This document shows, piece after piece, positions 20,620-33,674 of a stretch of 64,000 bases of DNA (position 1 is the stretch's first letter; each line of letters opens with the position of its first letter). The position numbers were made by a program, and so were the translations under genes. Location: the NCBI GenBank assembly GCA_021613335.1, contig JAJTWR010000266.1:417001-481000 (forward strand). The letters are read 5' to 3'. This DNA is from Whitmania pigra. Its lineage: Eukaryota; Annelida; Clitellata; Hirudinida; Haemopidae. Below the pieces are notes generated by a model. It ran no database searches and was not told the DNA's origin. It was given only the letters and a program-made list of their open reading frames with translations.

Positions 20620-21710
20620 CTAAATGGTACGTGATGCTCTGGCAACGATGCCTCTGAGGTTTCCAAAGATTTTGGCGGACGGTTTGCCCATGATCAGACT
20701 GGAGATGGAAGATTTGCACAGCTGGACGCTGTTGTACGTTCCGAGCAAGTGGACCTTTTTATCGGCAATGACTATCCTCGTCCTGCAAGCATTCTCCAGA
20801 GCGTTCTTCATCTTTCCAACGTGACCTGCGATTCTACCGATTGCTCTGGACAGGTGATCACCCTGATTAAGATCAAATTGCCATTTTTATTATATAATAT
20901 AATCTCATGCCTGACATTTGATGGCATTGCAAAATGTAAGACATTAAAGTTTGGAGAAGTAATTAAGCTTTTATTTTTATTTAAATTTTGGACTGATTTA
21001 GAAGTGCAAAAATGATTTTAGTTTCAAAAGCCTAGACTGTCTTCTGTTGTTGATACTTTTTTTATGTCACATTTATAAAATTATTCAATTATTATATTTA
21101 GTTGCCCTAGTTGCAAAAGAAAGACACATCTTTATCTAAAAACACTAAATGCTAACACAATTGGAATACCTTATTGTTAGGTAACAAAATCAAAACAAAT
21201 ATATCAAGTATCTGCAAACAAACAAACACTCACATTCAAGTACTTGACGTCCGTAACTTCGAACGAATCGAGATAGAGCTCGTCAAGTCTGATCAGAGCA
21301 ATTGCATCTTTCAGATCGAATCCAAGGACAAAAGCTTTCACAAAGTCTTCACCTTTCTGAAGAGATCCCGGGTCCTTTGTTTCAATTCCGTTTCTAATTT
21401 GGACTGTGCTCTTTTTGACATTGTACCTGACATCAAGAAGTAATGTTTCGACAAGGATCTTTCTTATTTCGACCCAGTTGGCTCTCAGTGGAGTTCTTCT
21501 GTTGTTCGGGACGAAAATGCTTCTGACGTCAGTTCTAGAAATACTGGCAGATGCATTCTTAGATTGTGAAATAGGAGGCAGTGAAGGTTTGTCTGTGGTA
21601 AGATTATTGATTTCATCCATCTGAGAACCTTCTTCTTTTTCTTGAAGATCGTTTAGAGTAAGGGTTTCTTCACCGCACTCCACATCCATTCCATTATTCG
21701 ATTCGGCCAT
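20620..21710 (-). CDS. PNO1: PNO1, partner of NOB1 (KH-domain ribosome assembly factor)
   Basis: Two exons, 21710-21234 and 20862-20620, sum to 720 nt and give 239 aa (human 252). PNO1/Dim2 binds the 3' end of pre-18S rRNA in the pre-40S particle and controls NOB1 cleavage at the end of 18S. An acidic N-terminus (~70 aa) precedes the two KH-like domains. Matching blocks in order: VPNNRRTPLRANWVEI, VQIRNGIETKD, GEDFVKAFVLGFDLKDAIAL, then GDHLSRAIGRIAGHVGKMK, TRIVIADKKVHLLG and GNLRGIVARASRTI. The second KH GxxG loop reads GHVG where human has GKGG. ATG at 21710 fits the family N-terminus. Identification is secure. Confidence 0.95.
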
Positions 21711-22548
21711 CTGACTAAAGGGTTTCAGAGTGTAAATATTTTGGGATAAATAATCTCAAAAATTAATAATCATATTATCACAAATTTAAAACTGGCAGCA
21801 CGTGTTAAACGTACTCGTAATAGCTAAGGCAAATGTTTATTCCAAAATTCCCAAAACGAGCAATGGATAACGATAATAGATCTGTTTATACAGTAAACGT
21901 GATCTCTTAATGAAATTGATTTGTATAATATTAGAAATTTTGGAAAAGTTATAAGAAAATAAAAATATGATAGAAATGTACTCCAAATTTTGATTATTTT
22001 TTAAATTTATTTTTTGTCGTATCTAAATGGAATTGTTACCCACAAAGGTTTACTATTACTTTTACATACACAGATAATGTTTAGCATTTTGATTGTTTAT
22101 CCTTCATCCGTTTGTTGCCATTGTTTGCAAAGGAATTTAATAAAATGACTCAACACGTTAACTAAATTTATGCTAATTTAGTGCGGCTGATCTACTCAAT
22201 CCCTTAAAATTAAAAATGCTTCGATACTTAGACAATACCACTCAACCATCAAGTTGCCAATGCGAACCGCTAATTATCATAATTCTAATGCCAAAAAATT
22301 TAGAAAGGCTAGAGCGAATAAATAACAAATGCTGATATCTCCAGATCTTTCCAATTTGGCTAACCCAGGGGTTAAACTAGAAAGCACTCAAAAATCATTT
22401 GGTTTGTATTTTCCCTGTTACGAGGTAGAGACCTATGCAGACTTAGAATGGTAAAACAAGACACACTTCGACTCAAACCTGTGCGAAAGAATTTTATTAA
22501 TTATAAATTGTTTTAAAGACTGGACACAGAGTCTTTGCCCAGAAATGC
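21711..22548. other. PNO1 upstream / MRPL22 3' flank
   Basis: Sequence between PNO1 and MRPL22, both on the minus strand. AATAAA on the minus strand at 22498-22493, about 50 nt past the MRPL22 stop, is the likely poly(A) signal. The remainder should hold the PNO1 promoter. No coding exon seen. Confidence 0.5.
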
Positions 22549-24060
22549 TCAGAGACCATAAACAATTCTCCTCTCTCTCAGTTGGTTCAGTGTGTCCTCT
22601 ACCCTTTGATGGCCAGTTGGGGGAGGTGGGAAATAGTGTTTGGGTGGTTTGCCTTCCCTTAGTCTGAGGAAGAAGTGGGTATATCTATAATGTATTGTTC
22701 CTGGTGGCCTTCTGGCATGTTTTCTTAGACCTTTGACTATTCTGGCTCTTCCAACATGGGCACTTTCTGGATGGAGGTTAATTACAGTTAAACCAATATG
22801 CCCAACATTATTAACAAATGATAACTATTAATAAACGGACAGCAGTTTAAAATGTCGAAACATAGCATTGGAACATAATTGGATTATGTAGGAATACGGA
22901 TACGCTGCATCAGCTGTGCATCACTGTTAATTATGTCATGATATCATGTACATATCAATTAACAGAAGGAGTTAATAAACGAAATATCCAACCAATCCAC
23001 ATGTTTGACTTGAACTCTACATTGTGGTCCCTCACAGCAATTTCCTGTGCCTCCTCAATTATCTGGAATAAACATAGTTGTAGATCATGGCAGGACAATA
23101 ATAATAATAATATGTCACAGAAATTTAAACATGTTGTGATTTTATTAACATCTTTGCCATTTTAAAATGAATCTAACCATTACTTAGCTCTGTTGTAAAT
23201 GGAATAATTTAGAGAATGCACATTCAAGTCTTGCTCATAGAAAAACTGACACAAACAAAATATACGGCATTATAACAAAATGTATAACATTCATTCTGAC
23301 CTCTTTAACAATTGGACCACCCTTCTTGATGTAAAAGGACAACTGTTTTGTAGCTTCATCAACAGACAAACCTCTTATCTTTTAAAAAAGATTTTGATGA
23401 GAACAAAAAATTACAAAGTGTATGTATGTATTCTACTAATGTCCATTTCATGACTGGATGATTAGGATGGAAAAATTATAACTGTATCATGAAGCTAAAG
23501 AAACTGGTTAAGTAAGGCTGTCAACTCACCAAATAAGCTATGTACATAAGATTCTTTGTCGAGTATTTAATATTTGTCCTTTGATGAACAACTTCCTTCA
23601 AAAAAACAGCAGAATTGTGAATCCGGAATTTTTTTAGTATTTAACTTTTTCAATTACAAAAATCAATGAAACCGAAATCTTACTGATACCAGATAATGAA
23701 AACTGTGAATTAATTAACTGTACCAACGCTATCATTATATTTTCACATACTAACAATAACTATTTCAAATCAAATGTTCCAATAACCGCGGGTAATCTTG
23801 GTTCAGACGGATCTTGGGGAGGGTACACAATGTCGTTGTATTTCATGTAAAGCTGAGGCTCATTTACTTCAGTATGCTTCTTATCTAAACAGGGCGTTAC
23901 ATGCAACGAACGACTAATCTGTAAAGATGTGTTGCATCTGCAAGAAATCGCAATGTCTCAGGTTAGACCTATATGAAAATTACGATTAAATCAAGAAATT
24001 AGACCTGGAAAGGCCACCGCCAATTAATTTTAATCCTTTCGATATCAGAGAATTCAACAT
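22549..24060 (-). CDS. MRPL22: Mitochondrial large-subunit ribosomal protein uL22m
   Basis: Six exons: 24060-24005, 23937-23787, 23595-23530, 23378-23301, 23062-22993, 22766-22549. They sum to 639 nt, 212 aa (human 206). uL22m lines the peptide exit tunnel of the mitoribosome. Seen: a start MLNSLISKGLKLIGGG with basic and hydrophobic residues and no acids, as in mitochondrial targeting peptides; [48 protein letters not shown] (human [21 protein letters not shown]); GRARIVKGLRKH; and the end QLRERRIVYGL (human QLRSRTIVHTL). Exon 1 was found by looking for an ATG, a phase-2 donor and a presequence-like peptide, so it is the least certain exon. Confidence 0.9.
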
Positions 24061-25495
24061 CTCGTATCAGTTACTAAAGTTACTTCAACCGAATTTTTCG
24101 AGCGTTGTCGACCCCTAGTATGAAACGAGCGATATTCAATACTAATAATAAATCTTCGATTTTTTTGCAGACAAAATCAAAATTTACAAAATCTAAAATA
24201 TAAAAAACTTTTAAGTTACATTATTTTAGCAAATAAATTTTACATAAAATTAAATCAAATTATGCAAAGCATAAGCATTAAGAAACCATCTTAGAACGGC
24301 TATTTTCACCACGGGCTAAAAGGGATTTGCATGAATTTAATCAAATCCGTTCGATTTTTGCTCTGCAGCACTTAAACCCAGAACCGCCTGAGATTAACTT
24401 CCTATCCCCAAGTATTTGGAACGCAAATAGTCTGCTCACGCCGGCCCCGTTATTAAAAAATGTTAAAAAAAATCGTTTATATGAAAAACAGCCCATAAAC
24501 TAGGTTATTCCAGAATCGATGAAATGTAATATCATTTATCCCTTGGCAAAAATGTCTGAAAAATAATGTAAATGCATTTGATTTAAATAACAATACATTG
24601 CAACCGCTTTTGAAGTGGGTATTTAGAAGAGCTTAGCAGTCTATAAATTGCATAGGCATAAAATGCATAAATAAGATGATTAGATACAAAAAAATGATAC
24701 AATGACTTCATCGATACAGAGGATCTCCTAAGGAGAATGTTAGCAAAAGCAATCGAGTGGTGAGTATACGTAACGACATATTTGCAACAACTAGATACTG
24801 CTGGAGCATTAAGAGTTATTCAGTTATGAGCTGTCTTCTGAAGACAAATTTATAGTGAAATGCTGCTAGGCTCATTTCCCGTGAAAAAAAACTGACCGCC
24901 CGGAAACGAAGACAAAAAAACAAACGAAAAGAAATGGCAAAAACTGGAAGAACGGGTCCTCGAGATGCAAAAAAAAAAAAATTAAAGTCGACCACTGCAA
25001 ACAACAAAACTCCCTCCGCAAAGGTTAACATTGAGCACATCAACTGATCAAGTTGTACTGAAGTCCACAAAAAGTCAAACGAGACGCCAGCGGAAAGAGA
25101 ACGAACGCATCACAAATAAAAAGAAGACGTTAAGTGAATAATCTCATCGAGAGAGAACAAATCCGAAGACGCATTTTAGTCTATGAAGTATCAGTAACAT
25201 AGCTGTTCACGATCGAATCATCAGGAATACACGCCCGGTAAAACCGCTCAGGTAAGAGTGAACTTGGAGAAATTATCGACGCGAAGACTAGTCTAAATCT
25301 GTTAGAAAATAAATAAGAACTTGACGAAAAAAAAAAACATCGCGTGGAGATTCCCATGCACGAGAATTCTTAATACGCTTTCAAAAGGATTCGCATCCCT
25401 CAAAACACAAGCTGGAATGCTTAGAATTTATCAAATTCATCCATCAACAAATCAGCAGTCTCTTCAAAATGTCTCGAAATGTCGTCAAACAGCAT
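24061..25495. other. MRPL22 upstream / Mastermind 3' UTR
   Basis: 1.4 kb between two minus-strand genes, likely the MRPL22 promoter plus a Mastermind 3' UTR. Several A-rich runs occur. I found no convincing exon, RNA gene or repeat. Confidence 0.45.
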
Positions 25496-28400
25496 CTAAT
25501 AACCATAGCTAAAATTTTCCATTCTCGTCTGGGGGTGCATCATGTTTTGGGCCGGTCTCTTGAGGTTGGGATTGTATCCGGCACTGAGCCCGGGCTGGAG
25601 ATGGACTGTCTGCTGCAGACCCGGTCTGTTGTAGTGCATCATCCTCACGCCATCCTGAAGGTTTTGGGGAAAATATTGACTTGCCTGCTGCACGTTATTG
25701 CAATGAAATTGATATGCTGCATTGGAATTGGTCCCGCTCAAGGTGTAATTTCTGTTATCAGGGAAGCAATTCTGTGGCACGGGTTGGTTGATCTCCTGAT
25801 AGCCGACCTGCATGTGGGGGGTAACGGCACCGTGCTTGCCAGCCATAGGGTGATGGCCTGCTGGAAAAGCAGTGTTGTTCCATTTCCCTCTGAGTTGAGT
25901 TGTAGGGACCATCGGTGAGAAATTTTGGTAGGCGGTCTGATGGGCATCGTTGTAAAACATGTCCGGGCTGTTCATTTGGATGGTCTGGGAGTTCATGGAC
26001 GAATGGCAGACTGAGTTGTCTGCGGCCATGTTCATGCTAGGGTAGCGACTGGGAATCATCTCCGTCATTCCCGTCAACCCGGATTTGAAGTCATCCATGC
26101 TCGCAGCATCTTTGACACAAGGGGCATTGTGCCTGGCCTGCATGGGACTTACCATAGCCATGGAGTTTTGCTTGAAGGGGCCGAACGATTGCTGCTGCTG
26201 CATGCACACTTGAGGCTGTCTGCCATTCATGCCCATCCCGTAGGTCATATTCTCGTACATGCCGGCACCGGAGTCGCTCTGACTTTGGATGAAAGCGGAA
26301 GGCACGGAGTTGCTGAACCTTGGATGCCCCTGTAAGGAGTACGGCTGGTATCTCTGGTAGCTCTTCTGCTGCTGCATTCTGAAGCAGTCGACCTGAACTG
26401 AATTGGTCTGAGCCATGATGCGGTTTGGGTAAGCCTTACCCATGCCCTGGCTCTGAGGCATTATCCCCACCGAGGCCTGACTATCTTGAGAAAGTCTGCA
26501 CTGTTCAAAGTCATACTTCATCTCTAAATTTACATCACCTTCCTTTACAGTGCTGGCAATGTTCAGCTTTTGCCCGACAAATTGCATGCTCGGTTGCTGG
26601 ACTTGCATCTGATGAGGAAACATCGTCTTATCCTGGTAGCACGGTGGTGTTTTGACTTTCATAGTGTCAATCGTGACATTGGACTGGCAGTCAAAATTTA
26701 AGCCTTGAGAGGCCGGATAAGGGAGTCTGAAATTACCTCCGCCCATCATGACGTTGCCATTGGGATCGTTGCCGAACGAACTGTTGACCGGTTGCATGTG
26801 CTGCATGGGGTAGCAGGCCCGAGGAGAAAACGTCTTCATGGGGTACATGTCTGGCCCGTGGATCATCTTTTGTTGGACCTTCTCTTGACTGATGTGCTTG
26901 GCTGCAAGATGCTTCAAAGTCTCGGCAGCCGGGCCCGGAGTTTCCCCGAGAATTGAAGAAAACTTCGACATGTCGCTGCTGATGTTCAACTCTATCCTGG
27001 AGAAATTGGGGGCGAGCGGATGGCCCGGGGTCGCCTGGTTAAGGAAGGTCGACTTCTGCTGAGGTATTATGCCTTGGTTTGGAACGACAGCCGTGTGTTG
27101 CTGGCTCATGATGTTATTGTTGTTGTTGTTGCTGCAAGGGGAGAGGGATATTTCAGTAGATGGTGGAAGAGAACTATTTAGTGGAAGGAACTCGTTGGAA
27201 TCATCGAGACCGTTGAGGAATTCGAAATCGATAGGTATATCTTCATCGACCGTCACAGAGTTCAGCAACTTGTCAAAGTCTTCGCTGCTGTCGCAAAACG
27301 ACAGATCGTTCGACTCTGCCTTGCACGGATGTTGGATGCCGTTATAATCTCCTGTTAGATTCACGTTGTTCGGAACCTTGTTATCGTTCGACATGGCAGT
27401 GTTGTCGTTGTTGCCATTACCGGTTATTCGGGAACTAAAGCGAACGGTGATCTCGTTCTGCGTCTGTGCGAGGTTCGCATCCAAGTTTATGTTGACTCGG
27501 ACGCTCCCGGCATTTGAACCGTTTTGGGAAGGAGGCGGTTGTTTCTGAGATTCATTGCACACGGCGACATTTTGCTTCGACGTCGGACAAAATGATTCCA
27601 AGCCACGTTCAACTACCGTAGGGTTGATGACCATGGGCTTGACCGCATTCACCTTCGGTTTTGGCTTCGACTGTAAACAGAAATAATTGAAATGTAGTTG
27701 AAAATAAATAAATAAATGTATTTATAAGAAACAGATTTTAAAAGAAGGTAGCAATAAAAACTTAATAAACAAGGAAAGCTTAAAAACGTTGATCTCCAAT
27801 TACACAAAACAAACACTGTTGATTTTCATGAACTAAGATATACTGCAATCCAGGAGAGGCAAAAATTCTTAGGGACAAATATTTGAATTCTATAATTACT
27901 ACTTTTACATTCAAAATTGTTATGTAATTAGGAGCTAAATAAGAAAACAATGGACAACAAAGATATGAAAGTAAAAGTTTTTAATTTTAAAAAAGAAGAC
28001 ACATATTTTCTGAATTATGAAAATTTTATTTTGTTTAAAACTAAATAAACAGCAGACTTTTTGAAAATCTGTTTTCTAACCAGCACATAACAAAAACACT
28101 TATAAACTACTTTATAGATAAACATCATTATGCTTTAGTATTGCATTTCAAAGCCCAACGAGCAAACCAATAAATACTCATTTAAATAATATACATTATT
28201 ATTATTATCATCATCACCACCAATTGAACTAGTGTCTTGATTTCACTTTAACAGCAACATAAAGCAACGTACGTGATTAGACTCCCCGCTTACATCAGAC
28301 TTGCTGGATTTGTTCTTCGTTTTTTTATTTTTTCCTTCGAGCCATTTTTGATATAAAACCTTCGTTTCCTCCTTGATCTTCTCGTGTTCCGCGTTTGCAT

Positions 28401-28512
28401 AGTTATCGTAGTGGATCTTGTTGTCGGAGTGATGCTTCCTGTAGCCTTCCAAACGACGTTGCAGGCGCTCCTGATTGATCAAGTCGCTATTCGGAGAGGT
28501 GAAATCTCCCAT
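25496..28512 (-). CDS. Mastermind-like Notch transcriptional co-activator
   Basis: Two exons, 28512-28294 (73 codons) and 27670-25496, give 797 aa in phase 0. Mastermind proteins bind the Notch intracellular domain-CSL complex through an N-terminal helix and recruit acetyltransferase. Residues 14-65 fit that helix: QERLQRRLEGYRKHH then a basic run WLEGKNKKTKNK (human MAML1 has MERLRRRIELCRRHH and later AKAKRAGKHRQ). The rest is long, low-complexity, and rich in Met, Gln, Asn, Pro and Ser, with an acidic patch near residue 220-250 (SSEDFDKLLNSVTVDEDIPI) and KHLAAKHISQEKVQQKM, both in the style of Mastermind acidic and co-activator regions. Because only ~50 residues are conserved, the call depends on the N-terminal helix and overall build. 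It is encoded in two exons split right after the helix. The ATG at 28512 starts MGDF, close to the family start. Confidence 0.8.
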
Positions 28513-29121
28513 AATAGATAAGATCTAAAGTTCATCAACGTGATTAATACTTAAAATCTCCTTCAATGTACAAGTTGCCGATTGCCGCCCTAAACATGGT
28601 CTAGAAAAAGCATGAACTAGAATCAGAAGCCAATTAAACAGCCGCGCAAAAGAACCGAGGCCCATTAAACAATAACCCCATACGTGAAGCCGTGAGGCGG
28701 AGCCTAAACATATTTTTAAGTGAAAGAAACCAACTCGTTTGCTTTAACATATTTGCAAACTAAGAATTTGTTTTCGTTACAAGTTAAATATGCTTTTAAA
28801 ATAGGTAATAAAGCTATTACAAACAAATACTTCTGGATGACTTTGCTTATTATTTTTAATGTTAAAACATTTAAATTTTTTATTAATTATTATTTATAAA
28901 TTAAATTAATTATTTATTTAAAAATACCAAAGTTAAAGCTTAAGTCTAATTTAAGGACTAGTTTGATGGATTTCAGTTTTACCTAAACATCAGTGTCAAC
29001 ATGTTCTGTGATTAGCAGAAGATTCCAACGGATCGATCTTCAAGTTTGCAACCAGTGGTTGACAAACGCTGGTGGATTGCGAACGGGAACTCGACTGAAA
29101 TTTAACGACTTAGAGCTTAGA
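28513..29121. other. Divergent promoter region, Mastermind / SLC35E2
   Basis: 609 bp between head-to-head start codons. It must contain the promoters, or first non-coding exons, of both genes. The frame upstream of the SLC35E2 ATG is open back to about 28987 without another ATG, so a non-coding or spliced 5' exon end may lie here. Confidence 0.5.
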
Positions 29122-31384
29122 ATGTCCGTTGCCGAGGTTCATAAAGCAATTGAACAAAATAAGATTGCAGTGGATTCAGGCTCCGAAGCTTCAGTAGCCG
29201 ACGGTTTTAACCCATTCCGTGGTATTCAGAAACGAAAGTTCCTTTCTTTAAGAACGCTGAGTGTAATTTGTGTGTGGTATTTATTCAGTTTCATTGCCCT
29301 TTTTTTGAGCAAACATATCCTCGACATATATCAAGTAGATCTACTTTTCTTTAGTAAGTATGATTTTAATCTGGCCGGCAGACCTTTTTTGTTTCTAAAG
29401 AAAATGTATTTATTTTAGGTGGTGTCCAACTTTTCATATCAGCTCTTATGTCTTTTCTGCATGGGTTTCTTTGGTTTAGTAAAAATGAAAAAGCCCACGC
29501 AAGAGAATCCTCAAGTCCTACAAATGAATATTATTTTTCCATGGCCTTCATTGGAGTAATGAGGTGTGTGCTTGTGGCTTTTGTAACTTTAAATTCATCA
29601 TAATGAAAATATATTTATTGTGCAAAAAACAGTAGTCATAACGAAAGGAGATAATATTAAATTAGCCTTTATTACAACTTTTCAGAATTATGCCCAACTA
29701 ATTGTTTAATAAAAACTGTAATAACATATACAGCCATGAATTATTAATTAGACTGCTGGTCATCTATTTGGGGCTCATGTCGATGAAGTACGTAGCCCTG
29801 TCCTTCATGGAAACGGTGAAAAGCTCTGCTCCGCTTTTTACGCTCCTGATTTCGTTCATCGTCCTCAAGGAAAAGAACGGCCTTCTCGTGCAGCTGTCCA
29901 TTTTTCCTATAATGGTTGGTCTGGTCCTATGCAGTGCCTTCGAGATCAGCTTTACTTGGGTGGGATTCCTGGCAGCGATGGGGGCCAATGTGGCCGAATG
30001 GTTCGTTACTCCGGTGCCTTGTTTCAGTTGTAGCTTTGATATTTTTGATTTTTGATTAGTATTTTGATTTTTTATGTTTTTAAGTTTGACTGTCCAATTT
30101 GTTTTTTAAGTCTGCAGTTCGTCCTGTCGAAGATTTTTCTGGGGGTGATGAAGTGAGTTGCTTACGTGGCTTTATTATAATCAATTATAATAACATAATA
30201 ATAGTAATAATATTATTAATAATAACAAATCAACAATAGTGATGATATGCAAAAAAGTTAATAATAATTATATTAATTATAACAACAATAATAACATTAA
30301 TAAAAATAAAACAATAATAGTAACGATAAGCAACGTTCCTTGGCGATGACCACAATTCTCCTTCATTCCCCCAGTCCTTCAGATTTCCAACAGCAGTCGA
30401 GCCTAGCGGGTCTGCTTTCTGCAATTCCACTGTCCTTCTTCATCTTCGACTACGAAGCCTTTCGCTCGACCGGTAGCTACGCGTTCGGTGTCATCATGCT
30501 CATCGGCCTTTGCTATTACTGCCAGACGCTCATGGCATGGATTCTCATGGAGTTTCTGTCGCCAGTTACTCATAGGTATGGAATGGGTTTGATTTGATTT
30601 TGCATTGGTATTAATAAGCTAATTAATATAATAAGTTAATGAGCTAATTAATAATTAAGCTAATAATTATAATGTCAATAATGATAATAATGGCAATAGT
30701 AATATTAAATAAATTAGTTAGTTGGATTTAATTAATTATCTTTGAGTTAATCGACAAGGATCGATTGGTTCGGTTTCGAGTTGTTCTTTTAAAGTTCTCT
30801 ATTGTTTGCAAAAATTTTTTAATTTTAATTGCTTTTTGTTTTCAAGTATATTTTGTTTTTTAATATGTTGCAAATACAATGTCAATAAAGTTATGTCTGG
30901 AATTATGACATGGATTGACACTGCATCAAGGTCAATTGAAGCTGAGGAATTATGTCTGGGCAGTGATATCGCACGAGTTCAAATAAACTAAGCACATGCA
31001 ACTTTTTTCTTTTTTCATACTTTTATTTATTTTACCAAGCAGAGCAATAAACCAATAGAAAAGAAATCATCCTTAAGATTTCTAATTACGAATGGATCAT
31101 CTAATCGTGGAAAATATTTTATTCGCACGAATGATCTCTTGGTCTGTCGTTTCAGCATCTGCAACACCGTGAAGTGTGGCGTGGCCGTCTGGCTGTCCGT
31201 GCCGATATTTGGAAACGTCATAACTCTGTGGAGTGGATTCGGGAGCTTCCTCGTCATAGCGGGCGTCATAATGTACCAGAAGGCCAGGTCCTACGAACGG
31301 CGATCCCTGAAAGATGCGACAGACCCGGTCGTCGACCAAGTTCTGCCATCCAGCGTTGATGTCATTCACAGCATCAATAGTTGA
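29122..31384 (+). CDS. SLC35E2: SLC35E2-like drug/metabolite (EamA/TPT) transporter
   Basis: Six exons: 29122-29353, 29419-29563, 29752-30000, 30111-30152, 30375-30575, 31156-31384. They total 1098 nt, 365 aa. SLC35 proteins are ~10-helix transporters of Golgi/ER membranes, mostly nucleotide-sugar exchangers; the substrate of SLC35E2 is not established. The match to human SLC35E2 runs throughout: WYLFSFIALFLSKHIL (human WFFFSFCTLFLNKYIL), ALSFMETVKSSAPLFTLL, GLVLCSAFEISFTWVGF, CLQFVLSKIFLG, MEFLSPVTHSICNTVKCG and FGNVITLWSGFGS. The initiator is the first in-frame ATG. The N-terminal ~55 residues are hydrophilic and presumably cytosolic. Exons are short and one is 42 nt. Confidence 0.9.
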
Positions 31385-33674
31385 ACCGGTTTTACGTTTT
31401 CAATTCGCACTTGAAACTCGAGAGCAGATTTGACTGGTTTTGTTTCGTTTGTTTTGTTTGTCGATGTGGTTGGGAGTTTGCAATCTCAGAACCTTATTCA
31501 CTTCTGTCTGTGTTCTTTTTCCTGTAGGCTTCTGTCATCTTAGGAACAAGCAACTACTTCACATTATCTCATGTGTTAATTTCTTATTGTTTTGTGCCAG
31601 TTAATAGTTTAATTGATATTTTCATATTACTCAAATTGAGTGCTCCATTCTCATTCCCTTTTTATCATTCCAGTTTCAAATTCATTCCAACCCTTATCAA
31701 TCAACTAGGGCAAAAGAATCTCATTTGTTGTTGTTATTAGCCACCCAAATTACAATCAAATCTTCTATTCGCTTATATTTCTATTAGATTTTCTTTGTTG
31801 CTGCATGAAACAGGTGCCTAAATATTACTTAGTTTTGGATTTTGGTAATTGTAAGTAAAATTCATTTTGGAAAGTCAATTTTTAGCTTTGTACTCATTTA
31901 AAACTTATTGAGGGCATAGGGTTACAGATGCTTCTCCAAGCATGATATTATTTGGTTAGCTAATTAATATTCTTAATTTATTTCTGTTAGGAAATGAAAA
32001 TACTGAACACTCTACCCTGCAATTATCGAAAATTGATGTTGCTTTCTTAATTCTGTTTGAAGCACGGCAAATTACCTCCTTGCAATTGTAAGTGCTTTGG
32101 TCAAATTTTGTATTTGTGGATTGCTGAAGTAATGACATTGGAAATATTCTTGTAATAAGATTTTATTGATTGACCACCTTGAAGTTTTACTGTTTATTTG
32201 TATAAATAGTTGTTTGGTCGATAAATTGGCTGACTTGATGAAATTATTGTTTGATTTAAAAATGTTTTTCTTGGACATCAAATATTTTCCAAATTGTTGC
32301 AAGATTGTTTTGGTTTAATGAATAAAGTGGTAAAAAGTAGTTAAAATTATTCACCATTCTAAACATCGCAAATTTCTTCAGACCAGAAGTCAGCATAAAG
32401 GTTAAAACAATTGGATTATTTGAAGTCCTTGATTTGCTGACCATTTGAGTGTTATTATAAACTCATCACCATAAACCTATCCGAGTTTAGTACGCCAGCG
32501 ATTTAATGACATACAATATCGTGGTAATGCAATTACCTCAGCTTCTTTTAACGAGTTCTTATTCTCATCCACTTTGAACGAGGCAGGTGAGAAAAGCATA
32601 ATTTAAATGTATGAAGTTGAAAAAAAAAATGTTTTTCACAGTTAATTGGTTGTTCACATTTCTCTTCAAAAAGATTTTGTTAATTACGGAGTGATTCATT
32701 TGAGTAGCTAATTATATTTTGCATTGCTTAATTTTTGTTAAATACCACGTAATTCCTTAAAATGAGGACAGCAGAGATCGCAATTAGAACTGCCCGCGAT
32801 GGACAGTAGGCTTAAAAGCGAGATCGAGAGAGGTGTGGGAGAATCCTTTACAGTGCTTTTTAAACATTTTTTTTTAAAAAAAGCTTATTGCAAGATTTTT
32901 GTCCTGTAGGTCAGTTTCTAAGACGACTCCATACTATTTCCTAGCTTGACGATATATTTATATGTCGCCTGGATGGCTCGGAAGCGGCCTTTCCATTTGC
33001 TGCATTGATCAATAATGTTATTTCAGCGCAACAAGGCGCTCTAAGTAAGCTGGTCCATCTCCGCCCGGTTTCTTTTTCTTATGTCTTTCTTAGGGGCGCT
33101 GTCTTGCAACTTCCCTCTTGCTGTCTAGATTGAAGATTGATTCAAATAAATTACATAAACCTGGGTCACGTCTGAGAGTGGTTTTTCTTTGTTTGTGGAG
33201 TTAGACCACTTAGGATGTTAAGAAAACATTCTTTTTTTTTTAGAAAAGCTACTCTGGGTCAAATCGAGGTAGCCAATTGTATGAAATTATTTAAAATTAA
33301 ACGGAAATAACAAGATAAATCCAGACAAACCTCATTGCTTCTCGGTCAGTGGATTACTTTCGAGCTCAGCTAAGTCGTCTTTTGTACTACCGTAGGATCG
33401 TGTTGCGTTGTCGTCTGCTCTTCAGAAGCTGTGGACCTGGTGACATCGATGTCGCCTCGTATCCTGTGTAATTTCAGAGTATTTTGAGAGATTAACGTTG
33501 CGAATTAAAAACGCATCCGTATATTGCGACCCTCTCTCTCTCGAGAGAGTTGTTTGTGATTTTTTTGTCTGTTGCTGTTAGGGACACGCGTTTGTTCTTA
33601 GAAGAAGCCGGCGTTTAAGCTCCGGTTGTTGTATGCACGATGGAATAGTCGGACGGTTACAAGGCTTATTCGGA
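31385..33674. other. SLC35E2 3' region and still life 5' region
   Basis: 2.3 kb without a supportable coding exon. The left part is T-rich and probably 3' UTR. The right part (about 33350-33660) is less AT-rich and lies just before the sif start codon, so it may be the sif promoter or 5' UTR. Confidence 0.45.

Noticed and set aside
28993..29121. Upstream extension of SLC35E2 from 28993
   Set aside because: It would need a GTG start; the first in-frame ATG is 29122, and the extra peptide has no family match.
30190..30330. AAT/AAC-rich stretch in an SLC35E2 intron as a mobile element
   Set aside because: It is only simple sequence, with no inverted repeats, duplications or coding capacity.
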